Shown here piece after piece: positions 1 to 10,878 of a DNA stretch of 64,000 bases. Made by a program: the position numbers and the translations under genes. Source of the stretch: Anaeramoeba ignava (taxonomy: Eukaryota; Metamonada; Anaeramoebidae). Every line of letters starts with the position of its first letter. Position 1 is the first letter of the stretch. The stretch is from contig JAPDFW010000058.1 in the NCBI GenBank assembly GCA_028826165.1, positions 434,001-498,000 of the forward strand, in the 5' to 3' direction. The notes beneath the pieces were generated by a model, which saw nothing but the letters and a program-made list of their open reading frames with translations, was not told the DNA's origin and did not search any database.

Positions 1-69
1 TTTACTATTTTTACTTCATTTTTGATTTCATTTTTGATTTCATTTTTTACTTGAATTGATAAACCAAAA

Positions 70-121
70 ACATTTTATTTTTAATTTTTCATTTTTCATT
101 TTTCATTTTTCATTTTTCATA
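70..121 (+). promoter_or_regulatory. T-tract/TCATTTT promoter-like element before SNRNP27
   Basis: Five tandem copies of a TTTTTCA-type heptamer lie 15-65 bases before the SNRNP27 start codon. The same T-run/CA/T-run pattern recurs close to the start of most genes in this window and on the sense strand of each, so it may be the initiator or a 5' UTR element. This is inference from recurrence only; no transcript data were available. Confidence 0.4.
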
Positions 122-135
122 AACAAATAAATAAA

Positions 136-672
136 ATGTCAAATTTAGAAAAAGAAAAAGAAAAAGAAAATAGAAATAAAGATAAACGTCATGATAATAA
201 ACAAAAACATCGAACCAAAGACATTGATAGACGCAGAGAAAAAACAAGAGAAAGAAGAGAAAGACACAATCAAAGTGACAGTGATAGTGACATTGATAGG
301 AAAAGAGAATCAAGAGAATCAAGAGAATCAAGAAAATCAAAAGAAAGACGAGAATCAAGAGAAAGATACAAGCATCATCGCACACACAGTTCTCATCACA
401 AACACGAGAAAAAAGAATATGAACGGGAATCAAGACATCACAGATCAAGGAAATCAGAACCAGAAAAATCTCGAGGTCAAAAAGAACAAGAATCACTATT
501 AAAATTATATGGTCTTCCTTCTGGTTTTGGTACAACTAAAGGCCAAAAAGTTACTGGAAATATTACTGGCTTTGCTAGGCCAAAAACTAAAAGAAAATAT
601 AGTCAATATATTAATAAAAAGAAAAGATCTCAACTTCAACAAAATCAACCTAATAATCAATCTAATATTTAA
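136..672 (+). CDS. SNRNP27: U4/U6.U5 tri-snRNP-associated 27 kDa protein (SNRNP27-like)
   Basis: Single-exon 178-residue protein. Residues 1-120 are a charged, Arg/Ser/Glu-rich RS-like domain with SRESRESRKSKERR-type runs and a short Asp-Ser acidic block. The C-terminal 55 residues match the conserved SNRNP27 domain: LLKLYGLPSGFGTTKGQKV, then a Gly-rich turn, then KRKYSQYINKKK, equivalent to the metazoan GF.ST.GK.V ... KRKYRQYMNRK pattern. The family protein is a component of the U4/U6.U5 tri-snRNP in the nucleus and acts in spliceosome activation; length is close to the usual 150-180 residues. The start is the first ATG after the T-rich leader, and a stop follows soon after the conserved block. 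PPIH, another tri-snRNP-associated protein, lies 56 kb away in the window. Family assignment is strong; RS phosphorylation is inferred. Confidence 0.85.
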   Translation: MSNLEKEKEKENRNKDKRHDNKQKHRTKDIDRRREKTRERRERHNQSDSDSDIDRKRESRESRESRKSKERRESRERYKHHRTHSSHHKHEKKEYERESRHHRSRKSEPEKSRGQKEQESLLKLYGLPSGFGTTKGQKVTGNITGFARPKTKRKYSQYINKKKRSQLQQNQPNNQSNI

Positions 673-1231
673 TTCTTCTTCTTCTTCTTTTTTTTTTAGA
701 AAAAACATTTTTAAATTTTAATAAACATTTAATTGGGAAATGTAAAGGAAAATTCATTCAAAATGAAAATGAAATTTAAAACCAAAATGAAAATGAAAAT
801 GAAAATGAAAATGAAAATGAAAATGAAAATATAAATCTAAATCTAAATCTAAATATAAATATAAATATAAATATAAATATAAATATAAATATTTAAATAA
901 ATATAAATATAAATATAAATATAAATATAAATCTAAATATAAATATAAATCTAAATATAAATATAAATATAAATATAAATCTAAATATAAATCTAAATAT
1001 AAATCTAAATATAAATGTAATTGAAAAAATTCTAATTGAAAATTTAAAATGCGAATTAAATTGAGAAAAGATCATTTTTTTTCTTCTTTATTATTTTTTT
1101 TTTTTTTTCAATTTAAATTTTAAAAAAAAAAATAATTTTTAATTTTTAATTTAATTTTACGAAAATTATTTTCTCCTTCTGTTTTTTTTAACAAAAAAAT
1201 CATTCGAAAATCGTCATTTGTTCCCCTTTAA
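673..1231. repeat. Intergenic simple repeats and leader of CARMIL gene
   Basis: 559 bases without a gene. It holds a GAAAAT hexamer run (about 765-830), an ATAAAT/CTAAAT hexamer run (about 832-1015), then homopolymeric A and T tracts. A less AT-rich patch at 1175-1231 with a TCATTTG element sits immediately before the CARMIL start and is the likely promoter or 5' UTR. Confidence 0.6.
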
Positions 1232-1524
1232 ATGAGTAACCCAGAAATATCATTAGAAAAATGCCCAAAATTAACGGATGAGGATCGCCAAAAAGTAAAA
1301 GGAGCTGTTGGAAGACGCATGAGAATAGATTTTCAAGGATGGATTTTAAAAAATAACATAAAACATCAACGAATTGAAGAGAGAATTTTAGTTTTAACTC
1401 AATACCAAATTATTACGATTGGTAAAAGAAAAACTTCAGTTAGAACAACTGTAAAAAATTTTTCTTCTTTTGTGTTTTTTAATTTTACAATTAAATTTGT
1501 TATTGTTGTTGTTTTTGTTTCTTT

Positions 1525-1556
<32 letters not shown>

Positions 1557-4500
1557 TTTATTGATTGAATGTTCATTGGTTCAAATTCTTAATTATAATT
1601 TTCAATTAAAATTTATAATTAATTTTATAATTGAATTTGCTAACTGAATTATAACTCAATTTACTGATTGAGTGTTAATTAAATTTATAATTAAATTTAT
1701 AATTAAATTTATAATTAAATTCATAATTAAATTTATAATTAAATTTATAATAAAATTTATAATTAAATTTATAATTAAATTTATAATAAAATTTATAATT
1801 AAATTTATAATTATATTTATAATTAAATTTATAATTAAATTTATAATTAAATTTATAATTAAATTTATAATTAAATTTATAATTAAATTTATAATTAAAT
1901 TTATAATTAAATTTATAATTAAATTTATAATTAAATTTATAATTAAATTTTTTATAATTTAATTATATTTATAAATAAATTAATAATAAAATTTTCAATT
2001 AAATTTATAATTAAATTTATAATTAAAATTTATAATTAAATTTATAATTAAATTTATAATTAAATTTATAATTAAATTTATAATTAAATTTAATTTATAA
2101 TTAAATTTATAATTAAATTTATAATTAAATTTATAATTAAATTTATAATTAAATTTATAATTAAATTTATAATAAAATTTATAATTAAATTTATAATTAA
2201 ATTTATAATTAAATTTATAATTAAATTTATAATTAAATTTATAATTAAAATTTATAATTAAATTTATAATTAAATTTATAATTAAATTTATAAATAAATT
2301 AATAATAAAATTTTCAATTAAATTTATAATTAAATTTATAATTAAATTTATAATTAAATTTATAATTAAATTTATAATTAAATTTATAATTAAATTTATA
2401 ATTAAATTTATAATTAAATTTATAATTATATTTATAATTATATTTATAATTATATTTATAATTATATTTATAATTATATTTATAATTATATTTATAATTA
2501 AATTAATAATAAAATTTTCAATTAAATTTATAATTAAATTTATAATTAAAAAATTAGGTTTGTAGAAAAGCTCATTTAAATGATTTAGTTCGTATGAGAA
2601 GTTATGATAAAAATCATGTAAACTCATTTTAACTTAGCCTTTTAAATCAAAAATAAATACATCTTTAAGAGATCACTTAATATTTAAATTTTCTTTTTTT
2701 CAAATTATTATAAAAATACAGATCAAGTTTGTATTTAGAGAATTTTACATTGATATTTATAGTGAAGAAGCAGATGCAATTTATAGAAAAACTCTTCGTA
2801 ATATTTTTTCAATTCAAAGAGGTTTTGCAGAAAAATTTCGAGTAAAATATGATACAAGGTAAAAAAAATCAAGTTTTTAAATTTTAAATTAAATTTTAAA
2901 TTAAATTTTTAATTAAATTTTGAATTAAATTTATAATTGAATTTTTTACTTAGAAACGAAAATGAGATCAAATTAAGTAAAATTTTTTCAAAAAAAAAAA
3001 ATCAAAATCAATCAATAAAAATCAACACTTTAAATTTTCTTAATTTAAAGAACATTTATCAGATCAAGGATTCTTAGAATCCTACAAATCAATGTGCCAG
3101 CAACATAACACACCACCAAGCACACTGTTCATGAAATTTATTGAGGAAACAATAAGCATTCGAAATCCAGTTGAGCGTAGAAAACTAGATTTTTCCAAAT
3201 TCCGAAATATTGATCTTTATTTGGAACAAGCAGTAAATCCTGAGCCCATTATTGAAGCACTTACACACAACCGACACTTCAGAGAGCTGCGGGTAATCGA
3301 CCTGTACCGCAAAGATGCATTGCAAATTTTCTGCCCTTGCTTTAGGTACAACACCACGTTGAGGAAAATCACCTTTTCGGGAATGGATTCACCTCTTGGT
3401 TTTGATGAGTTTGGAAATGCCATGAAAGAAAACCCAGAGACACAAATATGCTACATTGATTTCTCGCGGAATAGCTTTACCAAGAAGAAAACAATGGATT
3501 TTTTCGAGGGATTGGAGAAAATGAATCGAGGATTGATTCACTTGGATTTCTCTACCTGTCAAATTGACAGCAGTTTAGCTTCTTCTCTTTTTAGTTCGTT
3601 GAATAAAAATCAGAATCACCATTCATTGCGCGTTCTGAATCTGTCTTTCAACAAGAAAATAGGTTCAAAGGGAACTTCTGCGCTTGTTGAGTTCATTGAA
3701 AATTCCAAAGCAAATTCGCTTCGGATTCTTTCGCTTGCTAATTGTTCATTGAATTTGGAAATGCTGTTCAAATCATTTACCAAAAATAGTTCGACTTCAG
3801 TTCTTTCCTATCTCAATGTTTCAGGAAACAGTTTCGATAAAAACACCTACGATTCTTGTGTGGAAATGCTCCAAAGCACACGCTCTTTAGAATCACTCGA
3901 TATAAGCAAAACAAAAGTGACTTCGGATCAAGTAGGAAATTTAATAGAAATGATCCAAAAATCCAAAACAATCCAAAAATTCACGCTCAATTCAAGTTTC
4001 AATAATCTCGGCCTTTCAGGTGCAAAGGCTATTGTGGAAAGCTTGCAAAAAACAAGCGAATCAACCGTACTTCGCGAGCTTATTCTTGATTCAAGCGGAT
4101 TTGGAGCAAATGGAATGGAAGAACTACTCCTGTCAAACGGGGTTTTGGGCGGAAACAAGGGTATCGAATGCCTCTCGCTTTCTTACAATTGGACAAAGTC
4201 GGAAGCAGCTAAAGTAGTTGATGTGCTCTGCAAAATGGCTGAGACAGAATCGCCTCTCTTTATCAAATTTCTGCGAATTCGTGGAAATAAAAACGGTTGT
4301 CTTGGCCCTAATCTCCAGAATTTCTTCAAGAATTTATCTCGTTTGACGTCTATTTCCGGGCTTGATATTACAGGAAACGAAGTTGGTTCAGAAGGCATGA
4401 GCAATATCGCGAAAAGCTTGAACTCAAACAAACAGTCAAACCTACAATCTTTCTTTTTCGATGGGAATTCATCTCGCCGTTTTTTGGCAAAAAATATCAA

Positions 4501-5245
4501 AGTTATTTTGAAACTCAAACTCAAAATGTTTTCATGGCCTAATCAAGACGAAGCAGAATTTATCGAGAAAGATCCCAAAGAATATGAACATTATCACGAT
4601 CGAATTCCAAAAATCAAAGAGAAATTCTCTTTATATTTACAAAATTCACGTTCAAGTTTTCCCAGTTTTGTAAGAATAACACCTGATTCATCAGAAATTT
4701 GGTCGAAGAATTCCATGCAGTCTCATCATTGTATGCAAGATCTATTGCAGTATCAACTTGAAACTTTTCAAGTGACAAATTCTGAGGATTTTTTCGGACT
4801 TGTCAATGATCTTTCCGATACAAATGAGGATCAACAAGACATGATAATCCCACCAGCATATGAAGCAAAAGAGGGAGAACAATCAGATGATGAGATGAAT
4901 CCTGATGCAAAGAAAAACAAGACGCCCAAGAAAAACAGGACACCCAACTCAACACCAAAATCAACACCAAAATCAACACCAAAATCACTAAGAAGATCCA
5001 ATTCAAAATCTAATTCAAAATCTAATTCAAAATCAAATCCAAAATCTAACAGAAAAAATTCATCTAATATTCCTACTGAAATTGTTCCTCCTCCTGATGA
5101 TTTACAAGATTTACCTCCTCCTGTTATTCAAAATTCTGATGATACTTTTCCTCCTCCAGTTAATTTGGAAAATATTCCTCCTCCTGTTATTGATTCAGAT
5201 GATTTACCTCCTCCTCCTCCTATTTCTAATGATGATGATAAATAA
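1232..5245 (+). CDS. CARMIL-family leucine-rich-repeat protein (F-actin-uncapping LRRC16-like)
   Basis: Five exons read as one 877-residue protein: 1232-1450, 2558-2617, 2722-2858, 2954-2976 and 3051-5245; all joins keep frame with GTAAA donors and AG acceptors. Exons 1-3 give a CARMIL-type PH domain (start LTDEDRQKVKGAVGRRM, ILVLTQYQI strand, later YSEEADAIYRKTLRNIF helix). Exon 5 begins with the linker (GFLESYKSMCQQHN) and carries about 15 LRRs to about residue 630, including TLNSSFNNLGLSGAKAI, which resembles the CARMIL NFNN repeat. The tail is Ser/Lys/Pro-rich ([17 protein letters not shown]) and ends in several PPPV and PPPPP blocks that could bind SH3, EVH1 or profilin. CARMILs bind capping protein and membranes to regulate actin; I do not see a clear CPI motif, so capping-protein binding is not shown. 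Central exon 5 is GC-richer than its surroundings. Confidence 0.85.
1451..2557. repeat. CARMIL intron 1: AAATTTATAATT 12-mer array
   Basis: An 1107-base intron, almost entirely an AAATTTATAATT dodecamer with variants, starting at a GTAAAA donor and ending ATTAG. It generates spurious long ORFs on both strands (FIIKFIIK and NLIINLII types). A sub-block with TTATAATTATAT appears at about 2420-2500. Confidence 0.85.
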
Positions 5246-5339
5246 TGATCTTTTATCATCTTTGTTTTTCCTTTTCTTTTCTTTTCTTTCTTTTTTCTTC
5301 TTTTCTTTTTTCTTTTTTCTTGTTCTTCTTTTTTCCAAT

Positions 5340-8300
5340 AAAAAATAATTAAAATATTAATTAAAATTATATCTTAAAAATATAATATATTTAAATTATA
5401 ATTAATAATAAAATATTAATTAAATATAATTCTAAAATAATTTTATAATTTTAAATTAAAATTTATATTAAAAAATATTATTAAAAAAATAATTAAAATA
5501 TTAATTAAAATTATATCTTAAAAATATAATATATTTAAATTATAATTAATAATAAAATATTAATTAAATATAATTCTAAATTAATTCCATAATTTTAAAT
5601 CAATATTTAAATTAAAAATATTATTAAAAAAATAATAAAAATATTAATTAAAATTATATCTTTAAAATATAATAGATTTAAATTATAATTAATAATAAAA
5701 TATTAATTAAATATAATTCTAAAATAATTCTATAATTTTAAATTAAAATTTATATTAAAAACATTATTAAAAAAATAATTAAAATATTAATTAAAATTAT
5801 ATCTAAAAATATAATATATTTAAATTATAATTAATAATAAAATATTTATTAAATATAATTCTAAATTAATTCTATAATTTTAAATCAAAATTTAAATTAA
5901 AAATATTATTAAAAAAATAATTAAAATATTAATTAAAATTATATCTTAAAAATATAATATATTTAAATTATAATTAATAATAAAATATTTATTAAATATA
6001 ATTTCAAAATAATTCTATAATTTTAAATTAAAATTTATATTAAAAAATATTATTAAAAAAATAATAAAAATATTAATTAAAATTATATCTAAAAATATAA
6101 TAGATTTAAATTATAATTAATAATAAAATATTAATTAAATATAATTCTAAATTAATTCTATAATTTTAAAATCAAAATTTAAATTAAAAATATTATTAAA
6201 AAAATAATAAAAATATTAATTAAAATTATATCTAAAAATATAATATATTTAAATTATAATTAATAATAAAATATTTATTAAATATAATTTTAAAATAATT
6301 TTATAATTTTAAATTAAAATTTATATTAAAAATATTATTAAAAAAATAATTAAAATATTAATTAAAATTATATCTTAAAATATAATATATTTAAATTATA
6401 ATTAATAATAAAATATTTTTAAATATAATTCTAAATTAATTCTATAATTTTAAATTAAAATTTAAATTAAAAATATTATTAAAAAAATAATTAAAATATT
6501 AATTAAAATTATGTCTTAAAAAATATAATAGATTTAAATTATAATTAATAATAAAATATTTATTAAATATAATTTTAAAATAATTCTATAATTTTAAATC
6601 AAAATTTAAATTAAAAATATTATTAAAAAAATAATAAAAATATTAATTAAAATTATATATAAAAATATAATAGATTTAAATTATAATTAATAATAAAATA
6701 TTTATTAAATATAATTCTAAATTAATTTCATAATTTTAAATCAATATTTAAATTAAAAATATTATTAAAAAAATAATAAAAATATTAATTAAAATTATAT
6801 CTAAAAATATAATAGATTTAAATTATAATTAATAATAAAATATTTATTAAATATAATTCTAAATTAATTCTATAATTTTAAATCAAAATTTAAATTAAAA
6901 AAATATTATTAAAAAAATAATAAAAATATTAATTAAAATTATATCTTAAAAATATAATATATTTAAATTATAATTAATAATAAAATACTTATTAAATATA
7001 ATTTTAAAATAATTTCATAAAATTTAAATCAAAATTTAAAAATTAAAAATATTATTAAAAAAAATAATTAAAATATTAATTAAAATTATATCTTAAAAAT
7101 ATAATAGATTTAAAATTAATTAAATTAATAATATAAAAATAAAATATTAATTAAATATAATTTTAAAATAATTCCAAAATTTTAAATCAAAATTTAAATT
7201 AAAAAATATTATTAAAAAAATAATTAAAATATTAATTAAAATTATATCTTAAAAATATAATATATTTAAATTATAATTAATAATAAAATATTTATTAAAT
7301 ATAATTCTAAATTAATCCTATAATTTTAAATCAATATTTAAATTAAAAAAATATTATTAAAAAAATAATAAAAATATTAATTAAAATTATATCTTAAAAA
7401 TATAATAGATTTAAATTATAATTAATAATAAAATATTTATTAAATATAATTCTAAATTAATCCTATAATTTTAAATTAAAATTTATATTAAAAAATATTA
7501 TTAAAAAAATAATAAAAATATTAATTAAAATTATATCTTAAAAAATATAATAGATTTAAATTATAATTAATAATAAAATATTTATTAAATATAATTCTAA
7601 AATAATTCTATAATTTTAAATCAAAATTTAAATTAAAAAATATTAAAAAAAATAAAAAATATTAATTAAAATTATATCTTAAAAAAATATAATAGATTTA
7701 AATTATAATTAATAATAAAATATTTATTAAATATAATTCTAAATTAATCCTATAATTTTAAATCAATATTTAAATTAAAAATATTATTAAAAATAATAAA
7801 AATATTAATTAAAATTATATCTTAAAAAAATATAATAGATTTAAATTATAATTAATAATAAAATATTTATTAAATATAATTCTAAATTAATCCTATAATT
7901 TTAAATTAAAATTTATATTAAAAATATTATTAAAAATAATAAAAATATTAATTAAAATTATATCTAAAAAAAAATATAATAGATTTAAATTATAATCAAT
8001 AATAAAATATTTATTAAATATAATTTTAAAAATAATTCTATAATTTTAAATCAATATTTAAATTAAAAATATTATTAAAAATAATTAAAATATTAATTAA
8101 AATTATATCTTAAAAATATAATATATTTAAATTATAATTAATAATAAAATATTTATTAAATATAATTCTAAATTAATTTCATAATTTTAAATTAAAATTT
8201 ATAATTAAAAATATTATTAAAAAAATAATAAAAATATTAATTAAAATTATATATATAAAAATATAATAGATTTAAATTATAATTAATAATAAAATATTTA

Positions 8301-8790
8301 TTAAATTTAATTTTAAAATAATTTTATAATTTTAAATTAAAATTTAGATTAAAAATATTATTAAAAATAATTAAAATATTAATTAAAATTATATATAAAA
8401 ATATAATAGATTTAAATTATAATTAATAATAAAATATTTATTAAATATAATTCTAAAATAATTCTATAATTTTAAATTAAAATTTAAATTAAAAATATTA
8501 TTAAAAAAAAAAGAAAGATCAAATTTAATTAAAATTATATATAAAAATATAATAGATTTAAATTATAATCAATAATAAAGTATTTATTAAATATAATTTT
8601 AAATTAATTCTATAATTTTAAATCAAAATTTAAATTAAAAAATATTATTAAAAAAATAAAGAAAGATCAAATTTAATTAAAATTATATCTAAAAAATAGA
8701 GTACATTTAAATTATAATTAATAATAAAATATTTATTAAATTTAATTTTAAAATAATTCCATTTATTAAAATAAATTAAAAATTTATTTA
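5340..8790. repeat. Satellite array, monomer about 143 bp, about 22-24 copies
   Basis: Head-to-tail array between the CARMIL and kinase genes. The phrase ATATTAATTAAAATTATAT recurs at 5354, 5498, 5641, 5784, 5926, 6070, 6213, 6355, 6496, 6640, 6782, 6926, 7073, 7229, 7374, 7518, 7659, 7802, 7945, 8090, 8234 and 8376, giving a spacing of 141-147 (one 156). Composition is nearly pure A/T. In the first 7-8 monomers two variants alternate (TAAAATAATT...ATTTATATT versus TAAATTAATT...ATTTAAATT), a dimeric higher-order pattern. The last two or three monomers, from about 8500, are diverged and contain a GAAAGATC insertion. No coding signal was seen. Confidence 0.9.
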
Positions 8791-8798
8791 TTTAATTG

Positions 8799-8815
8799 TG
8801 ATCCAATTTGGATCA
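8799..8815. repeat. 17-bp palindrome at the satellite edge
   Basis: TGATCCAA-T-TTGGATCA is a perfect inverted repeat with one central base, just beyond the last degraded satellite monomer and about 400 bases before the kinase start. It is one of the few C/G-containing stretches nearby. Role unknown. Confidence 0.6.
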
Positions 8816-9217
8816 TAAACGAAAAAAAAGCAAAAAAAAAAAGTTTTTTTATTTTAATTTTAAATTAAATTTAATTAAAAAAAAAAGAGGAAAATAGTTT
8901 ATTTATTAACAACAGACTACACGTAATATTGATACAGCAAAAGATCTTTTTAATTTTATTTTTTTTTTTTATTAATTTTTTTTCAATTAAAATTTTAATT
9001 AAAAAAAAAAAAATTTTTTTTTATTAATTTGGGCAAGAAAAAATAAATAAAAAAATAAATAAAAGAAATAATTCATTTTTCTTCTTTTTTTTTTTGTTAA
9101 ATTTTTATTATTTTTTTTTTATTGATCTTTTATTATTTTTTTTTTTATATTCTTAGTTTTTTAAATCAAATTAAATTAATTTAAATTTTAATTTTAAAAT
9201 AAATATAATAATAAAAA
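8816..9217 (+). promoter_or_regulatory. Upstream region of the AGC-like kinase
   Basis: About 400 bases of A/T homopolymers with a less biased patch (8900-8950, containing CAGACTACACGTAATATTGA) and a TTCATTTTTC element at about 9071. No ORF or RNA gene was recognised. Likely promoter plus 5' UTR of the gene at 9218. Confidence 0.35.
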
Positions 9218-10707
9218 ATGGGATCAATTTGTTCAAAAAAAGGAAAAGAAATAACTTTAGAAGATTTTGAAGTTATTCAAGTAATTTCAAAAGGAAAAAA
9301 TTCCAAAATATCAATTGTAAAAGAGAAAGAAAGTAAACAAATTTATGTTCTTAAAGCATTTAATAAAAGTCAAATTATTGAAAAAGGACTAGTTGCCAAT
9401 GTCACGAAAGAAAGAAATCTTTTGATCCGTTTAAAAAGTGCTTTTGCTGTCAATGCTCATTGTTGTTTTCAAAATGAAGATAATTTATTTTTTGTTATGG
9501 ATTTTATTTCTGGTTTTGATTTGTTTTCTCAAATGCAAATTTTTCAAGAATTTGAAGAAAATGTATTGAAATTTTATATTGCAGAACTTTTAGTTGCATT
9601 AGAAGATATTCATAAACTTGGTTCAATTCATGGGTAAATAAAAAAAATTTAAATAAAAAAATTTAAATAAAAAAAATTTAAATAAAAAATTTAAATAAAA
9701 AAAAATTAAATAAAAAAATTTAAATAAAAAAATTTAAATAAAAAAAATTTAATTAAAAATTTAATTAAAAAAAGTGATTTAAAACCAGAAAATATTATGA
9801 TTGATTCAAACGGTCATTTATGTTTAATTGATTTCGGATCAACAAAATTAATTGAAAATAATCTTGATTCAAATTCAGAAGTTCAACTTGTTTGTGGAAC
9901 AATTGGTTATATTGGTAAATAAATAAATAAATAAAAAGAAAAAAAAAAGAAAAAAAAATTTTATTTATTAATTTATTTAAAAAAAATAATTTTAGCTCCT
10001 GAATTACTTTTATTAAGAAATCCAAGTTATTCATCAGATTTTTATAGTTTGGGTGCAATTTTATATGAATTTCTTCATGGACTTGTAAATTCAATTAAAA
10101 AAAAAAATTCCGATTAAAAAATTTCGATTAATTTTTTTAATTAATTTTTTTAATTAAATTTTTTTAGCCTCCTTTTTATTCTGAAGATAAATCACTTATG
10201 GCTCAACAAATTATTCGAGAATCTCCTTTATTTTCTTCTCAAATTTCAAAAGAATGTGAATCTTTATTAAAAGGAGTAAATTTTAAAACAAAAAACAAAT
10301 TAAAATTTCTTATTAAAATTTTGATTTCTTTTTCTTTTTTTTTTTAGCTTTTAGAAAAGGATCCAAATAAAAGATTAGGAAATAAAGGAAGTCAAGAAAT
10401 AAGAGATCATATTTTCTTTAAAGATATAAATTGGGAACAAATTGAGAAAAAACAATTCAATCCATTTTTTGTTCCAACAACTCAAGTAAATAAATAAATT
10501 AAAAATTAAAATTTAAATTAAAATTAAAATTAAAATTTTTTCTTTTTTTTTAAAAAATAGTTTATAGATTTAAAGTTTGAAAAAAATATTCTTGAAGAAT
10601 TAGAACTTTCTTCAATTATAACTGATAAAGAACAAAAACAATTCCAAAAATTTAATTTTAATACTGTTTTAGAAAACGGAATTATTAGACGAATTGATTT
10701 GATTTAA
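9218..10707 (+). CDS. AGC-like protein kinase with degenerate glycine loop and acylation-type N-terminus
   Basis: Six exons give 345 residues: 9218-9633, 9775-9914, 9996-10084, 10168-10275, 10348-10485 and 10561-10707. The N-terminus MGSICSKK fits N-myristoylation plus adjacent palmitoylation, so membrane attachment is likely. Kinase landmarks: ATP-lysine in YVLKAF (about residue 46), alpha-C Glu in TKERNLL, catalytic loop HGDLKPENI, IDFGSTK, APELLLL, SSDFYSLG, and KDPNKRLG before an AGC C-terminal tail. The tail has FVPTTQFIDLKFE and ends with FQKFNF, the position of the hydrophobic motif but with Asn where Ser/Thr is usual. Oddities: the glycine loop is SKGKNSKISIV (two glycines replaced) and HRD is HGD, so it is a non-RD kinase. 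Catalytic Asp and Lys are kept, so activity is possible. Substrate unknown. Confidence 0.75.
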
Positions 10708-10878
10708 AATTCTTGTTTCCTTTTATTTTTTTTTGTTTCATTTTTAATTTTCATTGATTTTTATTTTAGTTTCTTTTCAAAAGAAAAAAAAAAAAAAAAG
10801 AAAAAAAAGAAAAAAAAGAAAATTATTAATAAAAAATTCCAAATCAAATTTAAATTTTTCAAACAAAAAATGAAAAAT

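Noticed and set aside
1672-2627. Lys/Ile/Phe and Leu/Ile/Asn ORFs on both strands
   Set aside because: Pure 12-mer intron repeat of CARMIL; homologous exons flank it and a real 60-nt exon is embedded at 2558-2617.
5340-8790. Array as a transposon or rDNA spacer
   Set aside because: No ORF, terminal inverted repeats or rRNA-like sequence; simple head-to-tail monomers.
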